From an uncultured Campylobacter sp. (GTDB lineage: Bacteria > Campylobacterota > Campylobacteria > Campylobacterales > Campylobacteraceae): a stretch of DNA of 64,000 nt. How positions within the stretch are numbered: position 1 is the stretch's first letter; the number at the start of each line of letters is the position of its first letter. The translations under genes were made by a program, and so were the position numbers. The notes beneath the pieces were generated by a model. That model had not been told where the DNA came from and did not search any database. It worked only from the letters and a program-made list of their open reading frames with translations. The stretch lies in assembly GCF_938045345.1 (NCBI RefSeq), contig NZ_CALIMS010000005.1, positions 1 to 64,000 of the forward strand, read 5' to 3'. Positions 50,597-59,642 of this stretch are shown one piece after another.

Positions 50597-51034
50597 ATGA
50601 TTATTTTAAAAATTATAGCCTGTGCATTTTCGATGAGTTTTTGCTTGATGTGCATTTCAAGTTTAATGGGTTTTTTTATAGGGCAGATTTTTGACACATC
50701 TAGCGTCCGGTTTGACGATCCCTTAGAATGGCTACAGCAGAAGTGCGTATATTTCCTATTTTTGTGGATATTTTTCTGCGGGATTTGCGCGATACTTGCC
50801 GCAAAGTTAAAGGATTTTGGTAAGCTCACGGATTTTTTCGTAAATCTATTTTTGCCTACAGCAGCGGTTTGGATGCTATCGCCATTTTTAGGGATGATGA
50901 TTGTGGCGCTGATTGTTTCAGATTTGCATCTTGCGAGGTTTTATTCCTCATTGCTTAGCGCATTAATATTTATCGTTCTTTTTATGATCGTCGTAGCCGA
51001 GGTCCTAAAGCAGATTTATCCGCCCAAGTCCTAG
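50597..51034 (+). CDS. Hypothetical membrane protein
   Basis: The 145-residue protein has three or four membrane segments (about 1-25, 50-70, 85-110, 120-140) and no recognised domain. ATG 50597 is preferred over TTG 50594 because TTAGGAGC fits its spacing. It follows dus closely and may be on its transcript. The codon use is AT-rich relative to dus. Confidence 0.6.
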   Translation: MIILKIIACAFSMSFCLMCISSLMGFFIGQIFDTSSVRFDDPLEWLQQKCVYFLFLWIFFCGICAILAAKLKDFGKLTDFFVNLFLPTAAVWMLSPFLGMMIVALIVSDLHLARFYSSLLSALIFIVLFMIVVAEVLKQIYPPKS

Positions 51035-51132
51035 CGCGCGAAATTTTAAAATTTAGCGCAGAGCTTTTATCTACCGCTTATATCACAGCCCGCGCGTTAA
51101 AAGGCGAGGGCGTTAAAATTTAAGGAGAAATT

Positions 51133-51864
51133 ATGCAAAATATCTACATCATCGGCGACGTGCACGGCTGCTACAGATCGCTTTTGGCGTTAATAGAGCA
51201 GCTACCGCATAAATTTGATAGCAAAATTTGCTTTGTGGGCGATCTGATCGACCGAGGCCCTGCGAGCGCGAATGTGGTTGAGCTAGTGCGCACTCGCGGA
51301 TATGACGCGGTGATGGGCAATCACGAAAAGCGCTTTGTGGGCAACGCAAAAACTGCCCTAAGGTGCGCAAAGACGGACAAATTTACGAGCTCAAATGACC
51401 TCTACGCATTTTTTAGCCTGGATGAAAGCTGGCTATTTAATAACGGCGGTGAGGCGACGCTAGCGTCGTATTATCGTCACGGAGGCGTGGAGTAATGCAA
51501 GGAGCATCTGCGGTTCGTCTCGCAGCTGCCGATTTACCTAGAGTATGATTTGAGGGACGAAAGCGGTTGCACGCTCGTCGTATCGCACTCCGCGGTGGGT
51601 CGCGCGTGGGGGATTAGACACGATGCAGAGCGTGCGAAAAGCTTCGCAGCTCATGTGCTAAGCGGGCGCGGAGATGATAGCGCGAATGATGGAATTTTTA
51701 ATGTCTACGGGCACACGCCGGTAAAAAAGCCCGTCATTACGGAATTTAGCGCAAATATCGATCTGGGCTGTGTTTATAAAAAGCACTGGGGCGAGAAGGC
51801 GAGGCTTTGCGCGTTGGAGTTTCCCTCAAAGAAAATTTTTACGCAAGAATGCATAGATTTTTGA
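51133..51864 (+). pseudogene. Serine/threonine-type metallophosphatase, interrupted by an in-frame stop
   Basis: The first part (51133-51495) begins with IIGDVHGCYRSL, FVGDLIDRGP and VMGNHEKRF, the metal-binding motifs of PPP-type phosphatases such as PrpA/ApaH-like enzymes. The frame continues unchanged after a TAA at 51493: KEHLRFVSQLPIYLEY, LVVSHSAVGRAWG (third His) and VYGHTPVKKPVI. So one nonsense codon splits an otherwise complete gene of about 243 residues. No strong internal start follows the stop. The gene may be inactive; read-through or a sequencing error is possible. An intact copy would be about 240 residues, a typical length. Confidence 0.8.
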
Positions 51865-51988
51865 GTTCGCATCCAGGCTCGCGCAGATTAAAATTTAAAT
51901 TTAAGCGGGCTGTTTGAAGGCGAAATTTTAGAATTTAAAGGCGCGTTCTTAAAGCGTCCGTCGCGCAGCCTAGCCGTACGGGTAAATT

Positions 51989-52819
51989 TTAAATAATATC
52001 CCTTAGCTTGCGCGCTTCATACATCCACGCCTCAAGCTCGTCCCAGCGCTCGCCCTCAATCATCTGTACGCAAATTTCAAGTTCGTTTTTAAAAGCATCG
52101 ATCGCGCCTAGCAGGTTTGTGCGGTTTTGTTTGAAAATATCGACCCACATCTGCGGCGAGCTTTTGGCGATACGGCTCATGCCCGAGAAGCTACCGCCTG
52201 CGAGATTTATGATATTGCGGCGATTTTCCTCTTTTAGTACGCTGTTTACGAGCGAGTAGCTGATTGCATGCGGCAGGTGCGAGATGAGTGCTACGTGGTG
52301 ATCGTGGCTTTTTGCGTCCATAAATACGATCTTCATCCCCGCGAATGAAAAAATTTCGACCGCTCGTTTGATATGCACTTCATCCGCGCCGTGATCGTCG
52401 CAGATGACGACTACTGCGCCGTTTAAAAGCTCTTTAAATGCCGCCTGCGGGCCGGAGTTTTCGGTACCTGCCATCGGGTGAGCTGCGATGAAATTTCGTC
52501 TGATTTGCGGCGGGCAGTTTTGCAAAATTTTAAATTTCGTGCTTCCCAGATCGATGATTGTCGTCTCGCTTCTGCAGTCGCTTAGTTTTTGCAATGTCTC
52601 AATAATTGCCTCCACAGGGATTGCGAGAAAGATCGCATCGCAGCTTTGCTTCATCTGCTCCAGACTTAAAATTTCATGCACGAGCCCGAGCCTCAGAGCT
52701 TCTTTTTCATTTTCGCGGCTGATGTCGCAGCCATAGACGGCGCTAATGATTTTGGTGCTTTTTAGACATAGCCCCAGCGAGCCGCCGATGAGACCCAGAC
52801 CGATAATTCCTATCTTCAT
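51989..52819 (-). CDS. tyrA: Prephenate dehydrogenase TyrA
   Basis: TyrA makes 4-hydroxyphenylpyruvate from prephenate for tyrosine synthesis. The 276-residue protein has the NAD-binding IGLGLIGGSLGLCLK near the start, then AIPVEAIIETL and IIDLGSTK. The catalytic-region His is in AAHPMAGTENSGP and HHVALISHLPHAISYSL. ATG 52819 is chosen because AAAGGAATTTT precedes it; the ORF extends eight codons further without a signal. It is divergent from bamA. Confidence 0.92.
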   Translation of the reverse strand: MKIGIIGLGLIGGSLGLCLKSTKIISAVYGCDISRENEKEALRLGLVHEILSLEQMKQSCDAIFLAIPVEAIIETLQKLSDCRSETTIIDLGSTKFKILQNCPPQIRRNFIAAHPMAGTENSGPQAAFKELLNGAVVVICDDHGADEVHIKRAVEIFSFAGMKIVFMDAKSHDHHVALISHLPHAISYSLVNSVLKEENRRNIINLAGGSFSGMSRIAKSSPQMWVDIFKQNRTNLLGAIDAFKNELEICVQMIEGERWDELEAWMYEARKLRDII

Positions 52820-52862
52820 AAAATTCCTTTTTGATATATGCAAGTTTTAATTTTAATGTGGT

Positions 52863-52868
52863 ATTATA
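52863..52868 (-). promoter_or_regulatory. Putative -10 box for tyrA (divergent from bamA)
   Basis: On the minus strand this reads TATAAT and is about 44 bases from the tyrA ATG. The same bases on the plus strand (TATTAT at 52862-52867) lie 34 bases before bamA, so divergent overlapping promoters are possible. Confidence 0.4.
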
Positions 52869-52900
52869 CGCAAATTATTTTCGTTTTTAGGTAAAATTTT

Positions 52901-55162
52901 ATGAAAAAAAGCGTTTTTTTACTCTTAGTAGGCGGGATTTCCGTGGCGTGCGCCGCACAGATCAAATCCATTAAATTTGAAGGGCTAAGGCATCTTTCTC
53001 CACAGGTCGCACAGCAAATTTCAGGACTTAAAGTAGGCGATGAGCTTAACGGCGAAAACACCAATGCTGCGATTTCAAAGCTATTTGAGCAGGGCTATTT
53101 CAGCGACGTTTATATCAGCGAACAAGGCGGCGCGGTCACTATCAACGTAACCGAAAAACCGACTATCGCTAAGGTCGAGATCAAAAACGTAGTGACCAAT
53201 GATCGCGATAAGATAAATGAGCTCATCGGCTTGCGTCCGGGTCAGGTTTACGATGAGGTGGCTGCTAAAAAAGCGGAGACCCGCATCAAGCAATACTACG
53301 AAGTCAAGGGCTTTTTTGACACCGTGGTGGAATTTTATCCAAAACCGATAAACGACGATAAATCGGTCATCTTGCTAACGATCGAGGTAAATCGCGGCGA
53401 AAATATCATCATCGATAAGGTAAATTTAGTAGGCGCAGACAAGCTCGACTATGACGATATTGAGCCATCCGTTGCCAATAAAGAACGCGAGATGCTGGGC
53501 TGGATGTGGGGCTTTAACGATGGCAAGGTAAAAACCGCCGAGCTTCCTAACGACGCAAATAGAATTCAAGAAGAATATTATAAAAAAGGCTACTTAGACG
53601 CACAGGTTTCTGCGCCGCTACTTAATGCCGATATGGATAATTACACTGCTGATCTTACCTACTATATCAGCGAGGGCGAGCAATACACCGTAAGCTCCGT
53701 AGATATCGAGTATCCTGCAGATATAATCAAGCTTGATAAAGAAAAGGTTTTGGACGATTTTAAGCTTCAAAAGGGCGATACGATGAATTCCGAGCGTTTG
53801 CGCCGCGATATGAATACGCTAGAGACTTTAGTCGCGGATCAGGGATACGCCTATGTGCGTATCGTGCCTAAGACTAAGCAGGACAAAGAAGCTCGCACGG
53901 TCGCTATCACGTATCAAGTCGTCCCTGAGGATAAAGTCTATATTAGAAACGTAACGATCTCGGGTAACGATAAGACCGAGGATAAGGTCATTCGCCGCGA
54001 GATGTATCTGACCGAGGGAAATTTATATAGCAAAACCGACTACAACGATTCGTTAAATTCTTTAAAACGCACGGGGTATTTCGATGAGGTGGAGATTAAA
54101 GAAAACCGCGTTTCTAACGATCAGATTGATCTTGAAGTCGCAGTCAAAGAAGCTCCTACAGGCTCTATCACGGGTGGTATCGGATATGGCAGCGAGGATG
54201 GAATTTTACTTAGCGGTGGTATCAGCGATCGTAACGTATTCGGCACCGGCCTTCACGGCGCATTCTCGGTCGAAAAAAGTGACGATCAGCTAAGCGGACG
54301 CTTGAGCTTAACCAATCCTAGAGTGTTTGATTCTGAGTATAGCTTAGGCGGATCGATCTTTGCCAACGATTACGACTGGGACGACTACGATGAGAAATCT
54401 TACGGATTTTCAATCACGGGCGGTCGCAAGATCGGGCGTAATACCGATGTAAGCCTTACGTATTATCTCGAAAAAAGCGAAATCAAGGGCTTAAACAGGT
54501 ATTATGCCGAGGCAGGTTATTTAGATGGCAAGAATTTAAAAAGCTCGATTATCCCGTCTATTACATACAACAGCACAGATGATTATTACTTGCCAAGAAG
54601 CGGTATGATCGCAAGTGCCAGCTTAGAATACGCGGGTCTTGGCGGCGATATGGACTACACCAAGGCGCGAGGATCATTTAACTACTACTTTGGCTTGCGA
54701 GATTATATCGATCACGACATTATCTTTAGATACAAAGCTGCAACGGGCTATATGTGGGAAGGTAATAAAAAGATCCCGATCAACGAAAAGCTATTCCTAG
54801 GCGGAATGAAAAGCATTAGAGGCTACGAAGGTCGCAGTATCCCTAAACGAAATATATGTGTACCTAAGGGGTCGTCAGATTGCCGCTACATTGAAACGGG
54901 CGGTATGCAGAGCTTCAATAACTCCTTTGAGCTAAGCTTTCCGGTAGTTGATAGGCTTAAAATGCGCTTTGTAACGTTTTTTGATTACGGAATGATCGGC
55001 GATCATGACTGGAACGAGGAGGAGCGCTACAGCACGGGCGCCGGTATCGAGTGGATGACGCCGATGGGGCCTTTGCAGTTATACTTCGTTAAGCCGCTTA
55101 ATAAAAAACCGCACGACGATACAAATAGCTTCGAATTTAGCATCGGCGCTAGATTTAATTAA
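52901..55162 (+). CDS. bamA: Outer membrane protein assembly factor BamA
   Basis: BamA folds and inserts beta-barrel proteins into the outer membrane and is essential. The 753-residue precursor has a signal peptide (about 1-19), five POTRA domains (to about 385) and a 16-strand barrel. The barrel ends with FEFSIGARFN, the C-terminal strand signal followed by one Asn. KSIRGYEGRSIPKR contains the lid-loop RGF/Y motif. It begins after TTTAGGTAAAATTTT. It is the first gene of a conserved block. Confidence 0.96.
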   Translation: MKKSVFLLLVGGISVACAAQIKSIKFEGLRHLSPQVAQQISGLKVGDELNGENTNAAISKLFEQGYFSDVYISEQGGAVTINVTEKPTIAKVEIKNVVTNDRDKINELIGLRPGQVYDEVAAKKAETRIKQYYEVKGFFDTVVEFYPKPINDDKSVILLTIEVNRGENIIIDKVNLVGADKLDYDDIEPSVANKEREMLGWMWGFNDGKVKTAELPNDANRIQEEYYKKGYLDAQVSAPLLNADMDNYTADLTYYISEGEQYTVSSVDIEYPADIIKLDKEKVLDDFKLQKGDTMNSERLRRDMNTLETLVADQGYAYVRIVPKTKQDKEARTVAITYQVVPEDKVYIRNVTISGNDKTEDKVIRREMYLTEGNLYSKTDYNDSLNSLKRTGYFDEVEIKENRVSNDQIDLEVAVKEAPTGSITGGIGYGSEDGILLSGGISDRNVFGTGLHGAFSVEKSDDQLSGRLSLTNPRVFDSEYSLGGSIFANDYDWDDYDEKSYGFSITGGRKIGRNTDVSLTYYLEKSEIKGLNRYYAEAGYLDGKNLKSSIIPSITYNSTDDYYLPRSGMIASASLEYAGLGGDMDYTKARGSFNYYFGLRDYIDHDIIFRYKAATGYMWEGNKKIPINEKLFLGGMKSIRGYEGRSIPKRNICVPKGSSDCRYIETGGMQSFNNSFELSFPVVDRLKMRFVTFFDYGMIGDHDWNEEERYSTGAGIEWMTPMGPLQLYFVKPLNKKPHDDTNSFEFSIGARFN

Positions 55163-55726
55163 ACTCGGCGATTTGCGAACGCTGTGGCGTGCGTAGGATT
55201 TCTACCGCATGCCTTAAAATTTAATAACGTTTGCGATTTTGGCTTTTCTTGTCGCACTAATTTACGGCCGAATTATTGTGGGCGGTTTGATCTAAAATTT
55301 AATTGGAATTCCGCTCGGCTTAGGATGAAATTTAAACGTATAGCTTGCTTTGAATTTTTTAGAATTTTATTTATCAAGATAGTTTAAAATTTCATTCGTA
55401 TGGCAAAATTTTAAGTATAAGTGTTCTAAAAAAAATCAATACAAGCCATTAGCATAATTTAAAGAAATTCTAATATTGAAATTTTAAAGATTACGATATA
55501 GACGATAAACGCCGCTTTATCGCGCGCGGAATTTCACTGCATAGGATTTAGCGCGCCACCAAATTTTAAAGCTCATAAATTTTGAGATTCTAAAATCGCG
55601 AGAATTTAAAATTTGAAATTCGCCTCGTAAATCGCTAAACATTTGCGTTAAATTTTGCCTCGCTTTACCGATAATTTAAGTTAAGCTTGTAAAATCGCGC
55701 TCTAAAATCATATCAAAGGCTCTTTT
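55163..55726. other. Intergenic 564 bp
   Basis: No gene seen. A 67-codon plus-strand frame (55184-55387) has no ribosome binding site and is AAATTT-derived low-complexity. AAATTTTA words are dense. No convincing tRNA or terminator was found. Confidence 0.55.
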
Positions 55727-57106
55727 ATGCGTAGAAATGGCAATGGAACGAAGCTTAAAATTTTAATATTTCTTATTATAATATGCGCTTTGGTTTATGG
55801 AATTTTTAGAATTTTCACCTCGCCGAAATTTGAAAAAAATCCTCCGCAAATTGCGCTGGAAAATGAAATTTATTGGAATTTAACCTCGCCTTTAAAGATT
55901 AAAATTTCAGACGATACCGGCATTAAGCTCGTTCGCGTTAATTTAAACGACGGAGCCAGCACGATACCGCTACTAAATGAGGAGCTGAACGTTCCGCAAA
56001 CGACGCTAGAGCTTGCCGTGCAATTTCCTAAAAATTTGATGCTTAATAAAGATAAAAACTACAAGCTCGAGGTTTTTGCAAACGACATTAGCTCGTGGAA
56101 TTTTGCGCAAGGAAATAAGAGCGTAAAAACGGCAAATATAATAATAGATGACAAAAAGCCCATCATAAATATAATCAATCAATCCTATAAAATCACCAAA
56201 GGTGGTAGCGCTGTAGTTGTATTTTCGGCAAAAGACGAGCGCCTAAACGAAGTCTATGTCAAAACCAACTATGGCAAAATTTTTAAAGCAATTCCTTTTG
56301 TAAAAGAGGGCTATTATGCGTCTCTCGTAGCGTGGCCTGCAAATTTAGAGGAATTTCGCGCAGAAGCGGTCGCCACTGATCGTGCAGGCAATGAAAGCAT
56401 TTCTCAGATCAAATATTTTTATCAGGACAAAAAATATAAAGTCTCTACTATTAAGCTAAATCCGGGCTTCATTAACGGCAAAGTAAGTGATCTGGCTAGT
56501 CAATATGCGCAGAATTTTAACTCGATGAGCGATCTGGAAAAATTTAAATTCGTAAATGAAACTCTGCGTAAGAAAAACGGAGATGATCTGCACGCTGCTA
56601 CTAGCGCGGTGCACGAGGATAGAATAAATGGATTTGAGCTAAAGCCTTTTTATCCGCTTGCTAAAGGCGCAGCGGTAGCAAGCTTTGCCGATCATCGGAT
56701 ATTTTTTATGAACGACGAACAAGTAAGCGAGTCATGGCATATGGGGCTCGATCTAGCAAGCGTTGCAAACGCCGATATCAAAGAGAGCAACTATGGCAAG
56801 GTGGTTTTCGCGCAGGAAAACGGAATTTTCGGATTAAATTTAGGAATTTACTACGGCTTTGGATTGTACGGCATCTACGGACACTGCTCGGCGACGCAGC
56901 TAAGTGTGGGCAGCGACGTAAAGCCGGGCGACATTCTAGCACAGACGGGCTCAAGCGGCTTTGCTTTCGGAGATCATCTTCATTTTGGTATCGTAGTTCA
57001 GGGCGTGGACGTAAGGCCCGAGGAGTGGATGGATCCTAAGTGGATGAAAGATAACATTACCGATGTCTTAGAATTGTCCAAAAAAGTAATAGAAAAAGGT
57101 AAGTAA
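55727..57106 (+). CDS. M23 family metallopeptidase (peptidoglycan endopeptidase)
   Basis: The 459-residue protein has one N-terminal membrane helix (about 10-28) and a large periplasmic region. The C-terminal M23/LytM domain (about 315-440) carries the zinc ligands HMGLDLAS and HLHFG. It cuts peptide cross-links in cell-wall peptidoglycan and probably shapes the cell, as related enzymes do in curved Campylobacter and Helicobacter. It follows bamA as in C. jejuni. Confidence 0.9.
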   Translation: MRRNGNGTKLKILIFLIIICALVYGIFRIFTSPKFEKNPPQIALENEIYWNLTSPLKIKISDDTGIKLVRVNLNDGASTIPLLNEELNVPQTTLELAVQFPKNLMLNKDKNYKLEVFANDISSWNFAQGNKSVKTANIIIDDKKPIINIINQSYKITKGGSAVVVFSAKDERLNEVYVKTNYGKIFKAIPFVKEGYYASLVAWPANLEEFRAEAVATDRAGNESISQIKYFYQDKKYKVSTIKLNPGFINGKVSDLASQYAQNFNSMSDLEKFKFVNETLRKKNGDDLHAATSAVHEDRINGFELKPFYPLAKGAAVASFADHRIFFMNDEQVSESWHMGLDLASVANADIKESNYGKVVFAQENGIFGLNLGIYYGFGLYGIYGHCSATQLSVGSDVKPGDILAQTGSSGFAFGDHLHFGIVVQGVDVRPEEWMDPKWMKDNITDVLELSKKVIEKGK

Positions 57107-57122
57107 ATTTTAAAATTTTCGC

Positions 57123-57128
57123 TATAAT
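57123..57128 (+). promoter_or_regulatory. Putative -10 box for lpxC
   Basis: TATAAT 29 bases before the lpxC ATG, just after the M23 stop codon. Read-through from the M23 gene is also possible. Confidence 0.45.
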
Positions 57129-57156
57129 GCGCGGATTAATGAAAACGAGGATAGAA

Positions 57157-58041
57157 ATGAGACAGACAACGATAGCTAAGAAAGTCCATAACGTCGGCAT
57201 CGGGCTACACAAAGGTGAGCCTATCAGACTTACGTTAGAGCCTTTAGAGGCGGGCAGTGGAATCGTATTTTATAGAAGTGATCTCGGTATTAGTTTTAAA
57301 GCCGAGCCGAAAAACGTCATAAATACGCAAATGGCGACCGTCGTAGGAAATGAGAAGGGCTATATATCAACAATAGAGCATCTAATGAGCGCCATTAATG
57401 CCTATGGTATCGATAATATCCGTATCATCGTCGATGCTAATGAAATTCCTGTAATGGACGGAAGTTCGGCGAGCTTTTGTATGCTTTTGGACGAAGCGGG
57501 GGTAAGAGAGCTTGACGCGAATAAAAAAGCTCTCATCATCAAGCGAGCTGTGGAGATTCGCGAGGGAGATAAGCTCGTGCGCTTAAGCCCTAGCAAGAGT
57601 CCGAAATTTGATTATACGATTAAATTTAGCCATCCGCTCATCGGCACTCAGCACCATGTTTTTGAATTTAGCAAAAAAGCCTATCTTAAAGAAATTTCGC
57701 GGGCGCGCACGTTTGGATTTTTAAAAGACGTGCAAGCGCTTCGCTCCATGGGGTTAGCTCTAGGCGGCAGCTTAGAAAATGCCGTCGTAATCGATGAGAA
57801 CAAAATTTTAAATCCCGAGGGTTTGCGTTTTGAAAACGAGTTCGTTCGCCATAAAATTTTAGACGCGATCGGCGATCTTGCGCTCGTAGGTGCTCCGATT
57901 TTGGGCGATTATATGGCGTTTGCGGGAAGCCACGATCTAAATCATAAGCTCACTTTGGCAGTCCTTGCCGATGCGAAAAATTTCGAGCTAGTAGATCTTA
58001 CCGCCGAGGTTGTGCGCGTATATCAAAAAGTCTTTGCTTAA
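57157..58041 (+). CDS. lpxC: UDP-3-O-acyl-N-acetylglucosamine deacetylase LpxC
   Basis: LpxC commits UDP-acyl-GlcNAc to lipid A. The 294-residue protein has the double LpxC fold: GIGLHKGEPIRL, TIEHLMSAI with the first zinc His, and PVMDGSSASF. Then come SRARTFGFL with HKILDAIGDLALVG (zinc His and Asp), and GSHDLNHKLTLAVL with the C-terminal catalytic His. ATG 57157 is chosen over an earlier in-frame start because GAGGATAGA precedes it. It stands at the head of lpxC-tsaB-thrB. Confidence 0.96.
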   Translation: MRQTTIAKKVHNVGIGLHKGEPIRLTLEPLEAGSGIVFYRSDLGISFKAEPKNVINTQMATVVGNEKGYISTIEHLMSAINAYGIDNIRIIVDANEIPVMDGSSASFCMLLDEAGVRELDANKKALIIKRAVEIREGDKLVRLSPSKSPKFDYTIKFSHPLIGTQHHVFEFSKKAYLKEISRARTFGFLKDVQALRSMGLALGGSLENAVVIDENKILNPEGLRFENEFVRHKILDAIGDLALVGAPILGDYMAFAGSHDLNHKLTLAVLADAKNFELVDLTAEVVRVYQKVFA

Positions 58042-58065
58042 GGCTGCAAAATCAAAGAGGTTGAA

Positions 58066-58503
58066 ATTCTAATTGTTGCTCTTAGCGCTCCGTGCCTGCT
58101 CGGTGTGTATGAAAACGGCGCTAAGATAGCGGAATTTACGAGCGCTGAAGGTGAAAAAGCCGATAACTTCCTGATCGCTAAATTTAGCGAAATTTTAAAA
58201 GATTACAAAATCAAAGATCTCATCTACGCAAATACCCCGGGCAGCTTCATGGGTATGAAGGTGAGCTACGTGATCTTGCGCACGCTTAGTATCGCTCTCG
58301 ATGTGCCGCTATACGCGATCAGAGGCTTTGAGCTAAGCGGCTTTGGGCCGATCAGAGCGAACAAAAACTTCAGCTACGTTTACGAACGCGGCGAAATCAG
58401 GATGAAAAAATGCGCCCCCGCCACGTTATCTTTGCCGCAGGATTTATCGGTTTTAAATAAAAGCGATGATATACTTCCAAATTACATCATAGAAGCGGTT
58501 TAG
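58066..58503 (+). CDS. tsaB: tRNA threonylcarbamoyladenosine biosynthesis protein TsaB, possible ATT start
   Basis: TsaB works with TsaD and TsaE to make t6A37 in tRNA. The protein is short, as in epsilonproteobacteria. From 58105 it reads YENGAKIAEFTS, then YANTPGSFMGMKVSYVILRTLS and VPLYAIRGFELSG, all typical of TsaB. A GTG start at 58105 would remove the first strand. The frame upstream encodes ILIVALSAPCLLGV, matching the family N-terminus, but has no ATG, GTG or TTG there. AAAGAGG at 58054-58060 lies five bases before ATT 58066, so ATT may initiate. The protein then has 145 residues. Alternatives are a GTG start with a shorter protein, or a sequence error. Confidence 0.75.
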   Translation: MLIVALSAPCLLGVYENGAKIAEFTSAEGEKADNFLIAKFSEILKDYKIKDLIYANTPGSFMGMKVSYVILRTLSIALDVPLYAIRGFELSGFGPIRANKNFSYVYERGEIRMKKCAPATLSLPQDLSVLNKSDDILPNYIIEAV

Positions 58504-58511
58504 GAGAGAGC

Positions 58512-59393
58512 TTGATTATAAGAATTCCTGCGACGAGCGCAAATTTAGGTCCCGGTTTCGACGCACTCGGCCTTAGCCTAGGGCTATTTAACGAAGTAGA
58601 GATTACCGAGCAGAAGTTTTTTTGCGTATCGCTTAGCGGCGAGGGCAGCGACAGAGCGTGGCTAAAAAAGGGCAACGCTTTTTTGAATATTTTCAATGAA
58701 ATTTACAGAAAACTAGGCGGCGGGCAAGAGTTAAATTTTAAATTCGCCTTTCACAACAACATCCCGTTTTCGCGCGGGCTGGGCAGTAGCTCGGCCGTGA
58801 TCGTAGGCGCTATCGCAAGCGCTTATAAAATTTGCGGCTTTGAGATCGATCGCGCTAAAATTTTAAACGCGGCGCTGGAATATGAAAATCACCCCGATAA
58901 TATTGCGCCCGCAACGCTCGGCGGCTTTGTCAGCAGCGTCGTGGACGGCAAGACGGTTCGCACGCAAAAATGCGAAATTTCGCAAGATCTGCAAGCCGTC
59001 GTCGTTATCCCCGATACGCCGATGCCTACGAATGAATCGCGGGGCAAGCTGCCTAAGAGTTTTTCGATCAAAGATTGCGTTAGCAACCTCTCGCACGCGG
59101 CGTTTCTAACCGCTTGCTTTATGCGACGCGACTACGACAGCTTGCGCTACGCCTGTATCGATAAGATGCACGAGCAGATGCGCATGGGCGCGCTTCCGCA
59201 GCTTTTTGGGGTGCGCGAGATCGCCTATGATAACGGCGCGCTTATGAGCTCGCTCTCCGGTAGCGGCTCAAGCTTTTTAAATTTAGCTTACAGATCCGAC
59301 GCTGCGAAGCTTAAAGCCTGCCTTAGCGAAAATTTTAAAAACTTCCGCGTCGAAATTTTAGAGATTGACAACGGCGGCTTTAATATTGACTAA
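58512..59393 (+). CDS. thrB: Homoserine kinase ThrB
   Basis: ThrB phosphorylates homoserine for threonine synthesis. The 293-residue GHMP kinase has RIPATSANLGPGFDALGL, the ATP-binding PFSRGLGSSSAVIVGA, and GSGSSFLNL near the end. TTG start at 58512 follows TAGGAGAG by a few bases. It is 8 bases after tsaB, consistent with one transcript from lpxC. Confidence 0.95.
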   Translation: MIIRIPATSANLGPGFDALGLSLGLFNEVEITEQKFFCVSLSGEGSDRAWLKKGNAFLNIFNEIYRKLGGGQELNFKFAFHNNIPFSRGLGSSSAVIVGAIASAYKICGFEIDRAKILNAALEYENHPDNIAPATLGGFVSSVVDGKTVRTQKCEISQDLQAVVVIPDTPMPTNESRGKLPKSFSIKDCVSNLSHAAFLTACFMRRDYDSLRYACIDKMHEQMRMGALPQLFGVREIAYDNGALMSSLSGSGSSFLNLAYRSDAAKLKACLSENFKNFRVEILEIDNGGFNID

Positions 59394-59414
59394 GAAAAAT
59401 AAAGATATAATCGC

Positions 59415-59642
59415 ATGAGCGAACCGATTAGGATGTGCGTTATTTGCAAGGGGCGCTTCGCCAAACGCGAGCTCCACGCCTTTTTGCAAAATTTTAAAAA
59501 TATAAGCTCAAACAGACAATTTTATATTTGCGACGGTTGCATAAATCAAAAAGAGAAAATTTCAAAATATCTATCTAAATTTGCGTCTAGTGCAGATTTG
59601 GGACATATCAAGGAGAGGGTTTTAAATGGGTGTTCTGATTAA
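59415..59642 (+). CDS. rnpM: YlxR family RNA-binding protein (RnpM)
   Basis: This 75-residue member of the YlxR/DUF448 family (RMCVICKGRF, FYICDGCINQKEKISKY) has the two Cys pairs common in epsilonproteobacteria. YlxR, now RnpM, modulates RNase P in Firmicutes. Here it sits before infB as in the nusA-ylxR-infB arrangements of other bacteria. Its end overlaps the infB start by 17 bases. Confidence 0.85.
   Translation: MSEPIRMCVICKGRFAKRELHAFLQNFKNISSNRQFYICDGCINQKEKISKYLSKFASSADLGHIKERVLNGCSD

Noticed and set aside
59406..59411. TATAAT three bases before the rnpM ATG
   Set aside because: Too close to be a promoter for rnpM itself; the gene is more likely read from the lpxC or thrB transcript.
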